Shown here piece by piece: positions 22,781-29,631 of a stretch of 64,000 nt of DNA; within the stretch, counting starts at the first letter, position 1; each line of letters starts with the position of its first letter. The DNA is from UBA6220 sp041650375 (GTDB taxonomy: Bacteria; Patescibacteriota; Minisyncoccia; Minisyncoccales; Minisyncoccaceae), in assembly GCA_041650375.1 (NCBI GenBank), contig JBAZLH010000002.1:62001-126000 (forward strand), read 5' to 3'. The notes under the pieces were generated by a model. The model was given only the letters and a program-made list of their open reading frames with translations, had not been told where the DNA came from and ran no database searches. A program made the position numbers and the translations under genes.

Positions 22781-24961
22781 TTATTTTAGGAATAGTTTTT
22801 TTAGAATTTCTTCTTGAGAAAGTGCCCATTTTCTAAATTCGCTAATTGTATCTGTGAATTCTTCATCAAGAACTGACTCACCCTGCTCGTTAATCACAAT
22901 CTCAAAATCACTTTCATCAATTTTATAAACTGGATTAAAAAATTTAACTCGGTTAGAAGTTCTCACCTCATATCCAATACGCTGAATATCTTTAACAAAA
23001 ACTTCATAGCCATTCTTATTAAGTTTTTTTAGTTCTTCCTCTGTTGGCTTATACCCAATAACAATAGTAGTATTTACTCCGGTTTCAGCAAAGATGTTCG
23101 GCGGAAGATCAAAAAGTCCAACTATTCTCATTTTGCTTGCCAACCACTTACGCGCGATTTCCCAGCGATCAATAGAGGCAATGGAGTTGGATAATACGAT
23201 ACCCAATCTACCATGAATTTTTAATATTCTGTACGCATTTTCAAGGAAAAGTAGTCCGGGATCCATCCAGTTGCCAGAGCGAGCGATATCCCACAATTCA
23301 TAAAGCTCAACCATCGATTTATCACTTTCATTTTTTGGCTCGATTTTCCTATTCTCTCCAAACGGTGGGTTCGTCAACACAACATCAAATTTTAATAATT
23401 TAGTATCATCTACCCAATTATCCCAATTACCATTCTTGTGTAATTTTGCATCAAGAGGAACAAGCTCTTTTTTAGTGTTGAATTTATAAAGCAGCGATCC
23501 TTTGTCTGCCTGGTATTTTAGAGTTGCATTGCCATCCCCATTCAAAAGCATGTTTAATTGAGCTAATTTTATCATCTGGTCGTCATTATCAACTCCGTAA
23601 AAATTGTTATCATCCAGACTCTGTTTTGAGTTAACAAAACTCATTGAAAGAAAATCAGCAATACCAACCGTAGGGTCAATAATTGTTTCACCCGTTCCAG
23701 GGTTAACTATTTTTACTAAAAAATCAATTATCTTTAATGGGGTAATAAACTGTGCCTTATCCGTTTTAGTGAATTCATTTGAAAATTTATAAAAAACTAA
23801 TTGATACAAGTCCGTGTCGGATGACTTTATAAAGCTGTAATCTTGCAAATTTTCAACCACAGACCCAATGGCACGAACGTGGCTTTCGTCTTTCCAGTTA
23901 ATGGTAGCTGTGTCGACTGATTTTAAAATAACATTGTATTTACTTGCGGCGTCATTATAAAGTTTACGAATTCTATCAAGAAAAGATTGAACATCCTCAT
24001 CACTTAATTTAAAAAATTGCTTTTCCGCATCAGTTATAAAAAAACTTAAAGCAGCTTTTTCTGGTTCTGTTTGATAAAATTGTAAATTTCTATTAGAAGA
24101 TGTCGTTTTTTTATACTCTTCACTTCGTTTTTCGTCAAAGATTTTTAAAGCGAGCATTTCAATAAGAATTTCGTAACCACGTGGATTACGAAGACCGACC
24201 TTATCAAGAGTTTTTAAAATATTAGAAACGGCATAGTTAATTTGTGAACTTGAAGCTCCTGTAATTAAATCAAGGTCATCAATAGTGCGCTTGCTCCTAT
24301 CAATTTCTATTGTGGCGTTAACTCTTTTTTGTAGTGCCTCAAAAGAAGGTACGTACCTATAACTATCTGTTAAATCAAGAGACAGCTGTGTTGTAGAGCT
24401 CTTGTCTCCTTTTTGATTTTTAGATTCATCATAGCGCAAAATCATTCCATTCCTACGTTGAAAAATATAAAGTCTTTCGCTGTCATAATAAAAACCAAGA
24501 CAATAATTACTTTCTGATTCTTTTAATTCCGGCTTTACTTGTGAAGTAAAAACCGTTTTAATATCCTTACCGTCTGATTTTTTAAATTCAATTATCCCTA
24601 CGAGATGTAGCCTTAGCCATTCGACAGCATCGTCGTCTTTTGATTTTCGCCATTTCTCATAAAAATCTACCCATTGTTTATCATCAAAAATACAGCCATC
24701 AATTTTTATTGGTGCGGAATTTTTATTTCCTTTTGGAAAATATATTTCCGCCCCTAAATAATCTTTTGAATATAAGCCACTATGTGTTAGTGCAAAAATA
24801 AATTGCCACTTATAATATTCTTCACTCGGTTCTCCCTTTTTATTTTTTAGAGAAATATCAACGAGATATTTTCCGTCTACAGGAACGATCGAGCGATCTA
24901 AAATAAGAGTTTTACTATATTTTTTATCAAATTCATTTTTAGCTTCTAAAAAAGTTGTCAT
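22781..24961 (-). CDS. Fused restriction nuclease-N6-adenine methyltransferase (BcgI-A-like / HSDR_N-HsdM)
   Basis: 726 residues from the ATG at 24961; an in-frame TTG at 24985 is less likely. Residues about 1-180 look like a PD-(D/E)XK nuclease: KIDG (D88), IIEFKK (E125, K127) and TSQVK (Q141). Residues 240-700 are an HsdM-type gamma methylase: QFITPLKI near 404, motif I DPTVGIADFL at 429-438, and motif IV TNPPFGEN at 530-537. Motif I departs from the usual DPxCGxGG. Without a helicase HsdR gene nearby, the pair with HsdS resembles Type IIB BcgI-like systems (A subunit cuts and methylates, B recognises). Cleavage outside or inside the target is unknown. Confidence 0.8.
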   Translation of the reverse strand: MTTFLEAKNEFDKKYSKTLILDRSIVPVDGKYLVDISLKNKKGEPSEEYYKWQFIFALTHSGLYSKDYLGAEIYFPKGNKNSAPIKIDGCIFDDKQWVDFYEKWRKSKDDDAVEWLRLHLVGIIEFKKSDGKDIKTVFTSQVKPELKESESNYCLGFYYDSERLYIFQRRNGMILRYDESKNQKGDKSSTTQLSLDLTDSYRYVPSFEALQKRVNATIEIDRSKRTIDDLDLITGASSSQINYAVSNILKTLDKVGLRNPRGYEILIEMLALKIFDEKRSEEYKKTTSSNRNLQFYQTEPEKAALSFFITDAEKQFFKLSDEDVQSFLDRIRKLYNDAASKYNVILKSVDTATINWKDESHVRAIGSVVENLQDYSFIKSSDTDLYQLVFYKFSNEFTKTDKAQFITPLKIIDFLVKIVNPGTGETIIDPTVGIADFLSMSFVNSKQSLDDNNFYGVDNDDQMIKLAQLNMLLNGDGNATLKYQADKGSLLYKFNTKKELVPLDAKLHKNGNWDNWVDDTKLLKFDVVLTNPPFGENRKIEPKNESDKSMVELYELWDIARSGNWMDPGLLFLENAYRILKIHGRLGIVLSNSIASIDRWEIARKWLASKMRIVGLFDLPPNIFAETGVNTTIVIGYKPTEEELKKLNKNGYEVFVKDIQRIGYEVRTSNRVKFFNPVYKIDESDFEIVINEQGESVLDEEFTDTISEFRKWALSQEEILKKLFLK

Positions 24962-24994
24962 AGTAATTAGCTTAAGATTTAACAAGCTATCTTA

Positions 24995-25023
24995 ATTATA
25001 GCTGATATTCAAAAACTTCACAA
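24995..25023 (-). promoter_or_regulatory. Promoter of the RM operon
   Basis: TTGTGA (25018-25023), 17-nt spacer, TATAAT (24995-25000), minus strand; leader of roughly 27 nt before the ATG at 24961. Confidence 0.7.
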
Positions 25024-25043
25024 GGTTCATTCTGTTCATAACT

Positions 25044-25065
25044 AAAAAAACGGTTTACGCCGTTT
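25044..25065 (-). terminator. Terminator after the ogt-like gene
   Basis: AAACGG (25048-25053) and CCGTTT (25060-25065) form the stem; on the minus strand it runs into seven T residues (complement of 25044-25050). It isolates the argS operon from the RM promoter. Confidence 0.75.
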
Positions 25066-25077
25066 CTTAGTCCAAAA

Positions 25078-25117
25078 CCCCTTATTTTGCTTTGGTTCAA
25101 ACTTGGACATCTGGCGG
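25078..25117 (-). repeat. Right copy of island-flanking direct repeat
   Basis: Matches 21022-21057 in the same orientation. On the minus strand it starts with the CCGCCA tRNA-like terminus and extends about 34 nt beyond it. Together with the left copy it brackets the 4-kb RM segment, as att sites of an integrated element would. Confidence 0.65.
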
Positions 25118-25140
25118 AAAGGATAGGATTCGAACTTATC
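25112..25140 (-). pseudogene. tRNA-Ser-like 3'-end fragment fused to the ogt-like gene end
   Basis: The minus strand reads ATAAG TTCGAAT CCTAT (T-arm with four of five pairs), then CCTTTCC, G and CCA. Acceptor strand CCTTTCC with discriminator G is typical of tRNA-Ser. No 5' half exists; instead the ogt-like coding sequence runs into it and its TAA stop falls in the T-stem. Confidence 0.6.
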
Positions 25141-25387
25141 GCTTTTCCTCCTCTAGTAACTCTTTTTTAGTTTTTGTTCCTCTGTTATATCCGCCAACAG
25201 TGCCATCACTGCGGATGACGCGGTGGCATGGAATTTTGGGATTATAATTTTTATTCAAGATATTCCCCACTGCCCGATAAGCTTTTGGGCTTCCGGCTAA
25301 CTTCGCCACCTGCTTATAGGTCATTGTATTCCCTTTCGGTATTTTTTCAACTACTGCCAAAACCTTATCTTTAAAATTTTTTTCCAT
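25136..25387 (-). CDS. MGMT/Ogt-like DNA alkyltransferase domain protein
   Basis: 83 residues, only the DNA-binding/active-site domain of O6-alkylguanine-DNA alkyltransferase. The winged-helix wording GNTMTYKQVAKLAG and AYRAVGNILNKN is followed by the active-site IPCHRVI with the acceptor cysteine present, then GGYNRGTKTKKELL. Short stand-alone forms (alkyltransferase-like) usually have tryptophan in place of this cysteine, so this protein may be active. The C-terminus (EEEKR) is immediately followed by the tRNA-like fragment. Start overlaps the small membrane gene by 17 nt. Confidence 0.88.
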   Translation of the reverse strand: MEKNFKDKVLAVVEKIPKGNTMTYKQVAKLAGSPKAYRAVGNILNKNYNPKIPCHRVIRSDGTVGGYNRGTKTKKELLEEEKR

Positions 25388-25541
25388 TTCTTTTCGCTTT
25401 AATTCTTTTTTCTAATTTTGCTAAAAAGAACTTTAAAGCTTCTAAAAATATAATTATCGCGATGCCCATAAGCCAAATCGGCCACGCTTGAATTAACGCT
25501 GTTAAAATAATCCCCCAATCTATTAAAATAATGTTTTCCAT
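25371..25541 (-). CDS. Tiny single-helix membrane protein
   Basis: 56 residues. A hydrophobic helix at about residues 10-40 is followed by a strongly basic tail (KLEKRIKAKRNGKKF). It starts 4 nt after the argS stop and overlaps the ogt-like start by 17 nt, so it fits the operon argS - this gene - ogt. I do not recognise a family. The tight packing is the main support. Confidence 0.5.
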   Translation of the reverse strand: MENIILIDWGIILTALIQAWPIWLMGIAIIIFLEALKFFLAKLEKRIKAKRNGKKF

Positions 25542-25545
25542 AATT

Positions 25546-27156
25546 TTACATCTTCTCCGGGGCGCTGATGCCCAAGAGGTCTAACGTATTTTTTAGAGCG
25601 ATTTGAGTAGCGGTTAATAAGCCCAAGCGGGCTTGTTTAAGATTTTCGTCCTCAACTAAAACATGGCACTCGTTATAGAATTGATGAAAAGCCGTGGCTA
25701 ACTCCAAAGCATATTGCGTCAGCCGATGAACTTGATAATCAGTGGCCGTGTCCTCCACTATCTCAGACAAATGAGATATTTGCCTTAATAGATCCAGTTC
25801 TTTGGCGTGCACCAATAGCTCAACACCGCTAATTTGTTTGCCCGCTTTATATTTTGCTGAGGTATCTCGAAGGATACTGCAAATACGCGCGTAAGCATAT
25901 TGGACATAAAACACAGGATTTTTGTCCGACTGCTCTTTTGCCAAGTCCATATCAAAATTAAGGTGCGTGTTCGCGGATTTTTGCAAAAAGAAAAACCTGA
26001 TTACGTCGGCCGGCAATTCATCCAGTAAATCATCCATGGCAATTGCAGTCCCAAGTCGCTTGGACATTTTCACCGGCTTGTTATCTTTAACCACGGTTAC
26101 AAATTGCAAAAGCACAACTTCCAATTTATCTTTGTGTCCGATGGCTTCCACTCCGGCTTTTAATCCGGCCACGTCTCCGAAATGGTCTGCTCCCCAAACA
26201 TTGATGGCTTTATTAAATTTCTTTTTTTCAAATTTATACTTGTGGTACGCAATATCCCCGGCTAAATAAGTATTGGAGCCGTCGGATTTTATTAACACGC
26301 GATCGCGTTCGTCTCCGAATTGCGTGGCCTTGAACCACCACGCCCCATCTTGCTCATAAAGCAATTCTTTTTTCTTTAACAGCTCAACCACCCTATCTAT
26401 TTCTTTATTGTCGTAAAGTTTAGTTTCCGAAAACCATTCGTCAAATTTAATATTTAATTTCTCAACTGTTTTTTTAATATCGCTTAAAATGCTTTTGGCC
26501 GCTTCCTTGCCCAGCTTGTATGGGTCAGTTATTTTTGTCGCCAACGATTGATTCAACTCATCAATATATTCGCCTGTGTATTTGGCAGCCTCATCTTTTA
26601 AAACCGAATGCCCTAATGACAAAATCTGATTACCATAATCATTTACGTAATACGCCTTTTCGGTTTTGTAGCCAGCTTTGATTAAAACATTTGCCAACAC
26701 ATCACCATACGGCCCTCCCCTCCCATTGCCCACGGTCAACGGCCCGGTTGGATTGGCGGAAATAAATTCCACTTGAACTTTTTGTTTTTTGCCTAAATTA
26801 AGATTGCCGAATTTTTCTTTTTGTAAAACAGCTTCATTTCCAATCGCCCAAAGATACTGTTTGCTTAAATGCAAATTAATAAATCCGGGCGCCACAACTT
26901 CAATCAAATCAAAATAATCAAAAACATTATCGTTTTTCGCCAATTGTTCTTTAATAGCCTCCGCCACTTCTAAAGGGTTGCGATTTTCTTTCTTACCGAT
27001 TTCCATTGCCACGTTTATCGCATAATCCCCGTGTGTTTTTTCTTTAGGTTTTAGGATTACAACCTTGGGCATTGCAAAAGCGCTAAAAATACCTGCGTCT
27101 TGCAAGGCCTGAATCGCATCCCGAGTAATTTTGCCTATATATTCTCTGGCTTTCAT
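25546..27156 (-). CDS. argS: Arginyl-tRNA synthetase
   Basis: 536 residues. The N-terminal Add1 domain (KPKEKTHGDYAINVAMEIG) leads to the signature SANPTGPLTVGNGRGG, where the canonical HxGH is replaced by TVGNGRGG, a form I associate with CPR bacteria. The KMSK loop is KMSKRLGT, and the DALR anticodon-binding domain is complete (YALELATAFHQFYNECHV). First gene of its operon. TAAAAT lies 6 nt before the ATG, so the mRNA may be leaderless. Confidence 0.96.
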   Translation of the reverse strand: MKAREYIGKITRDAIQALQDAGIFSAFAMPKVVILKPKEKTHGDYAINVAMEIGKKENRNPLEVAEAIKEQLAKNDNVFDYFDLIEVVAPGFINLHLSKQYLWAIGNEAVLQKEKFGNLNLGKKQKVQVEFISANPTGPLTVGNGRGGPYGDVLANVLIKAGYKTEKAYYVNDYGNQILSLGHSVLKDEAAKYTGEYIDELNQSLATKITDPYKLGKEAAKSILSDIKKTVEKLNIKFDEWFSETKLYDNKEIDRVVELLKKKELLYEQDGAWWFKATQFGDERDRVLIKSDGSNTYLAGDIAYHKYKFEKKKFNKAINVWGADHFGDVAGLKAGVEAIGHKDKLEVVLLQFVTVVKDNKPVKMSKRLGTAIAMDDLLDELPADVIRFFFLQKSANTHLNFDMDLAKEQSDKNPVFYVQYAYARICSILRDTSAKYKAGKQISGVELLVHAKELDLLRQISHLSEIVEDTATDYQVHRLTQYALELATAFHQFYNECHVLVEDENLKQARLGLLTATQIALKNTLDLLGISAPEKM

Positions 27157-27162
27157 ATCTGT

Positions 27163-27168
27163 ATTTTA
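27163..27168 (-). promoter_or_regulatory. Candidate -10 box of argS (leaderless type)
   Basis: TAAAAT on the minus strand, 6 nt before the ATG. A convincing -35 is absent (TTTATT at 16 nt). Confidence 0.5.
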
Positions 27169-27193
27169 GCAGAAATTGAAAGTAAATAAACTG

Positions 27194-27226
27194 TTGACAT
27201 TTATGCCAATATATTGTATTTATAAT
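27194..27226 (+). promoter_or_regulatory. Promoter of the three-gene small membrane operon
   Basis: TTGACA (27194-27199); TATTTA is at 17-nt spacing and TATAAT at 21-nt spacing (27221-27226). Divergent from argS. Confidence 0.55.
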
Positions 27227-27240
27227 CCAGGAGCTTGAAA

Positions 27241-27435
27241 ATGATGAAAGAACTGATTCTAATGTGTGTTTTAATTGCCGCCATTGGAGGAGTAATGTTC
27301 TCTGCCGGAGGACTGTCCTTTTTTGGAGCAATAAAAATATTCAAAGATGACACCACCAGCAGAATGGTTGGTATTATCATACTCGCAGTAGGATTACTTG
27401 TAATATTCACCGCTGCCGCAGTTGCCACGGTATAA
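27241..27435 (+). CDS. Small two-helix membrane protein
   Basis: 64 residues with two hydrophobic segments (about 4-28 and 44-64) flanking a polar loop KIFKDDTTSR. CAGGAG (27228-27233) is 7 nt before the ATG at 27241. It heads an operon of three tiny membrane proteins, 13 nt ahead of the next. No family recognised. The gene may encode a membrane peptide partner for its neighbours; this is inference from grouping. Confidence 0.6.
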   Translation: MMKELILMCVLIAAIGGVMFSAGGLSFFGAIKIFKDDTTSRMVGIIILAVGLLVIFTAAAVATV

Positions 27436-27448
27436 CCAGGAGGAAAAT

Positions 27449-27619
27449 ATGAGTAAATTTGCCATATTGGGAATTCTCCCGATAGTCATAGGATTTATCC
27501 TTTTGCTCTGCGGGTATGATGGCTTCACCGGAACAATTGACGAGAGGCCAAAAGGTATCGAACTGATGATTATAGGAGTCGCTGCCGTTATTGTTGGCAT
27601 TGCCATATTCTATCTCTAG
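27449..27619 (+). CDS. Small two-helix membrane protein
   Basis: 56 residues, hydrophobic at about 4-24 and 37-56, with a polar loop GFTGTIDERPKG. A strong AGGAGG (27438-27443) fixes the ATG at 27449; the longer frame from 27422 lacks such a site. Second gene of the small membrane operon. Not recognised. Confidence 0.62.
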   Translation: MSKFAILGILPIVIGFILLLCGYDGFTGTIDERPKGIELMIIGVAAVIVGIAIFYL

Positions 27620-27645
27620 CAGGATAGCGAAACAGGAGAACAAAA

Positions 27646-27864
27646 ATGGTTTCTGAAATTTTTCTGTTTTTTGTCGCCACAATTAATCATCTTGGGTCAG
27701 TCATTCTCACTGGCGGCATACTTCTTAAATTTGGCGTTATCCGCCTTGGAGACGACACCGATGTAGGAGCGATTACGAGCAAAAAGACCGGAATAATATG
27801 TATTGGTTTATCCATACTTATTATTTTAATTGCAGCAATATTCAAAGCTGCCGCGGCCCAATGA
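27646..27864 (+). CDS. Small membrane protein
   Basis: 72 residues with two hydrophobic segments (about 3-30 and 50-70) and a polar middle LGDDTDVGAITSKKTG. The middle resembles that of the first gene in spacing (KIFKDDTTSRMVG), hinting that the operon arose by duplication. AGGAGA precedes the ATG. A 12-bp terminator follows 11 nt after the stop. Confidence 0.62.
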   Translation: MVSEIFLFFVATINHLGSVILTGGILLKFGVIRLGDDTDVGAITSKKTGIICIGLSILIILIAAIFKAAAAQ

Positions 27865-27875
27865 ACAAGAAAATA

Positions 27876-27905
27876 AAAAGGATTGTTAATTAAAACAATC
27901 CTTTT
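27876..27905 (+). terminator. Intrinsic terminator
   Basis: AAAAGGATTGTT (27876-27887) and AACAATCCTTTT (27894-27905) form a perfect 12-bp stem with a 6-nt loop. Confidence 0.85.
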
Positions 27906-27914
27906 CCATTTTCA

Positions 27915-27943
27915 TTGACAATATCGAATAATAATTATATTAA
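27915..27943 (+). promoter_or_regulatory. Promoter of the 49-residue membrane gene
   Basis: TTGACA (27915-27920) with TATTAA at 17 nt (27938-27943) or TATATT at 15 nt. Confidence 0.55.
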
Positions 27944-27960
27944 CTAATTGTGGACGAACT

Positions 27961-28110
27961 ATGATTTGGCTTATTGCTATATTCGGACTTGCTTTAATGT
28001 TAATCGGAAGTTACGCAGCTATAAAACATTGGGGCAATCCTTTTATCGTCTTTGCCGTTATCATAGCGGGAACCCTTGTTCTCGCCCACGGATTAACGGC
28101 GCCTTCTTAG
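27961..28110 (+). CDS. Tiny two-helix membrane protein
   Basis: 49 residues, MIWLIAIFGLALMLIGSYAA followed by a short polar turn (IKHWGNP) and a second hydrophobic helix. It has its own promoter upstream and a terminator downstream, the same cassette design as the neighbouring small genes. GTGGA at 27950-27954 is a weak Shine-Dalgarno. Not recognised. Confidence 0.5.
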   Translation: MIWLIAIFGLALMLIGSYAAIKHWGNPFIVFAVIIAGTLVLAHGLTAPS

Positions 28111-28138
28111 CGCGAATTAAGTACAGCCAAAAGAACAA

Positions 28139-28163
28139 AGAGATTGCTATGCAATCTCTCTTT
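28139..28163 (+). terminator. Intrinsic terminator
   Basis: AGAGATTGC (28139-28147) and GCAATCTCT (28151-28159) pair perfectly with a 3-nt loop, followed by CTTTC. Confidence 0.75.
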
Positions 28164-28176
28164 CATTTCAAGCGAT
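28160..28176 (+). repeat. 17-nt direct repeat, copy 1
   Basis: CTTTCATTTCAAGCGAT occurs here and again at 28270-28286, flanking the twin hairpins. Confidence 0.6.
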
Positions 28177-28191
28177 GCTTACTCTAATGTA

Positions 28192-28239
28192 CGTCGGATT
28201 TTGCTAAATCCGACGCCAATTCGCTCTTCGCGAATTGGC
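28192..28239 (+). other. Two adjoining perfect hairpins
   Basis: CGTCGGATTT / AAATCCGACG (28192-28201 and 28206-28215, 4-nt loop), then GCCAATTCGC / GCGAATTGGC (28215-28224 and 28230-28239, 5-nt loop). Neither is followed by a T-run. They lie between the 17-nt direct repeats, 70 nt upstream of smpB. Confidence 0.6.
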
Positions 28240-28269
28240 CTAAACATGCGCTCAACCCATATTTTAACC

Positions 28270-28286
28270 CTTTCATTTCAAGCGAT
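28270..28286 (+). repeat. 17-nt direct repeat, copy 2
   Basis: Identical to 28160-28176. It ends just before the presumed smpB promoter (TATAAA at 28292-28297). Confidence 0.6.
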
Positions 28287-28307
28287 TATCGTATAAACTT
28301 TAAATAT

Positions 28308-28769
28308 ATGCCAGTTATAGCGGAAAACAGAAAAGCCAGGTTTGATTACGAAATACAGGAAAAATACGAGGCCGGCATTGAATTAAACGGCCAAGAAGTG
28401 AAATCCTTGCGTATTCGGGGCACTTCCCTGCACGGAAATTACGTAATCTTCAAGAATAAATCCGGTTTACCCGAGCTTTTTTGGGTTGGCGCCAATATTC
28501 CGCCTTATCAGGCCACTAATGCGGCTGCGGATTACGTGCCGCAACGCGACCGCAAGCTACTTTTACACAAGAAAGAAATCGCCTATTTAGCAGGTAAAAT
28601 AAAGGAAAAGGGCTTGACTTTGGTGCCATTATTGGTTTATACTAAAAACCACAAAATCAAGATGGAAATAGGTTTGGCAAGGGGCAAGAAAAACTTTGAC
28701 AAACGCGAAACCATTAAGAAAAGAGAGAGCGACAGAAGAATCAGGCAAGAATTAAAAACCAGGGGGTGA
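28308..28769 (+). CDS. smpB: SsrA-binding protein SmpB
   Basis: 153 residues. Hallmarks are AENRKARFDYEIQEKYEAGI near the N-terminus, LNGQEVKSLRIRG, the YVPQRDRKLLLHKKEI segment and the basic tail GKKNFDKRETIKKRE. SmpB carries tmRNA to stalled ribosomes and mimics the missing codon-anticodon interaction. TATAAA (28292-28297) puts the transcription start only about 4 nt before the ATG. The TGA stop lies inside the first bases of the tmRNA gene, so mRNA and tmRNA overlap by 8 nt on one transcript. Confidence 0.97.
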   Translation: MPVIAENRKARFDYEIQEKYEAGIELNGQEVKSLRIRGTSLHGNYVIFKNKSGLPELFWVGANIPPYQATNAAADYVPQRDRKLLLHKKEIAYLAGKIKEKGLTLVPLLVYTKNHKIKMEIGLARGKKNFDKRETIKKRESDRRIRQELKTRG

Positions 28770-29110
28770 ACCGCTTCGACAGAAATTTGAAAATAATATG
28801 CAAGCCGAGTTTTCTCCAACCTCGTAAAACTTAGAGAAATCAATTTAAGTGCAAACTTATTTGAACAACCTGCATTAGCTTACGCTTAATGCTGTCCTTA
28901 CCGTGGACTTCCACTAAACGGCCAAGGGCATTAAATTAGTGGGATAGGCTGGCTCTTTTGATTTAAGGGATCCCGCCAAAACAAAATTAAATCAAGGTAA
29001 TGGAAGTTTCGTCCGGCTTTCTATCTGTTACCTATTAAGGCCGGAATACGCTTGTAGAGTTATTATCCGGATAATTTTTGGACGCGAGCTCACTACTCGC
29101 CACCTCCACA
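28762..29110 (+). ncRNA. ssrA: Transfer-messenger RNA (tmRNA)
   Basis: The 5' end GGGGGTGAACCGCTTCGACAG is the tmRNA hallmark, and the 3' end closes with GCGAG-loop-CTCGC and CACCTCC followed by ACA. GGGGGTG and CACCTCC form the 7-bp acceptor stem (one G-T). The tag frame is 28851-28889, encoding ANLFEQPALAYA then TAA, with GCA as resume codon. The T-loop CTCACTA is unusual (normally TTCRA). A full CCA end is not encoded (ACAA), so CCA is probably added after processing. Rescues stalled ribosomes with SmpB. Confidence 0.93.
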
Positions 29111-29120
29111 AATAAAACAT

Positions 29121-29630
29121 TTGAATAAACCATATTACAACAACCAAATAAGAGCGCGCGACGTCCGTTTAATAGACGAGACCGGAGCGCAACTTGGCTT
29201 GGTGCCGTTAGCCCAAGCTTTGGAAATGGCCAAGGCCAAAGGCATGGATTTAATCCAAGTAACCGAAAAAGTTGAACCGCCCGTTTGCAAAATCGGCGAC
29301 TACGGCAAATACCTCTATTCCCTGCAAAAGAAAGAACGAAAGATAAGCCTGGGAGCCAAAGGCGGTGAAGTAAAATCAATTCGGCTAACCTTTAATATTT
29401 CCGACAATGACATTGATACCCGCGCCATTGCCTCTGAAAAGTTTTTGAAAAAAGGAGACAAGGTAAAAGTTGACTTGCCACTTCGCGGCAGGCAAAAAGG
29501 CTTAACCAACGTGGGCGAACAAAGAATACAAAAATTTTTAGAATTATTGGGACAAAAAATAGAAATAAAAATAGAAAAACCATTGAAAAGAGAACCGAAA
29601 GGCCTATCAATGATAATCGCAAAAAAGTAA
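29121..29630 (+). CDS. infC: Translation initiation factor IF-3
   Basis: 169 residues. N-domain wording NNQIRARDVRLIDETGAQLG, the linker, and C-domain VKSIRLTFNISDNDIDTRA are standard. IF-3 keeps 30S subunits free and checks the start codon. The only suitable start is TTG at 29121, 10 nt after the tmRNA 3' end, with no Shine-Dalgarno. A rare start codon on infC is the classic basis of IF-3 autoregulation (AUU in E. coli). Followed by rpmI and rplT with 1-nt and 4-nt gaps. Confidence 0.95.
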   Translation: MNKPYYNNQIRARDVRLIDETGAQLGLVPLAQALEMAKAKGMDLIQVTEKVEPPVCKIGDYGKYLYSLQKKERKISLGAKGGEVKSIRLTFNISDNDIDTRAIASEKFLKKGDKVKVDLPLRGRQKGLTNVGEQRIQKFLELLGQKIEIKIEKPLKREPKGLSMIIAKK

Positions 29631-29631
29631 C

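Noticed and set aside
28192..28239. CRISPR-like repeat units
   Set aside because: Two different hairpins occur once each; there are no regularly spaced repeats or cas genes in the window.
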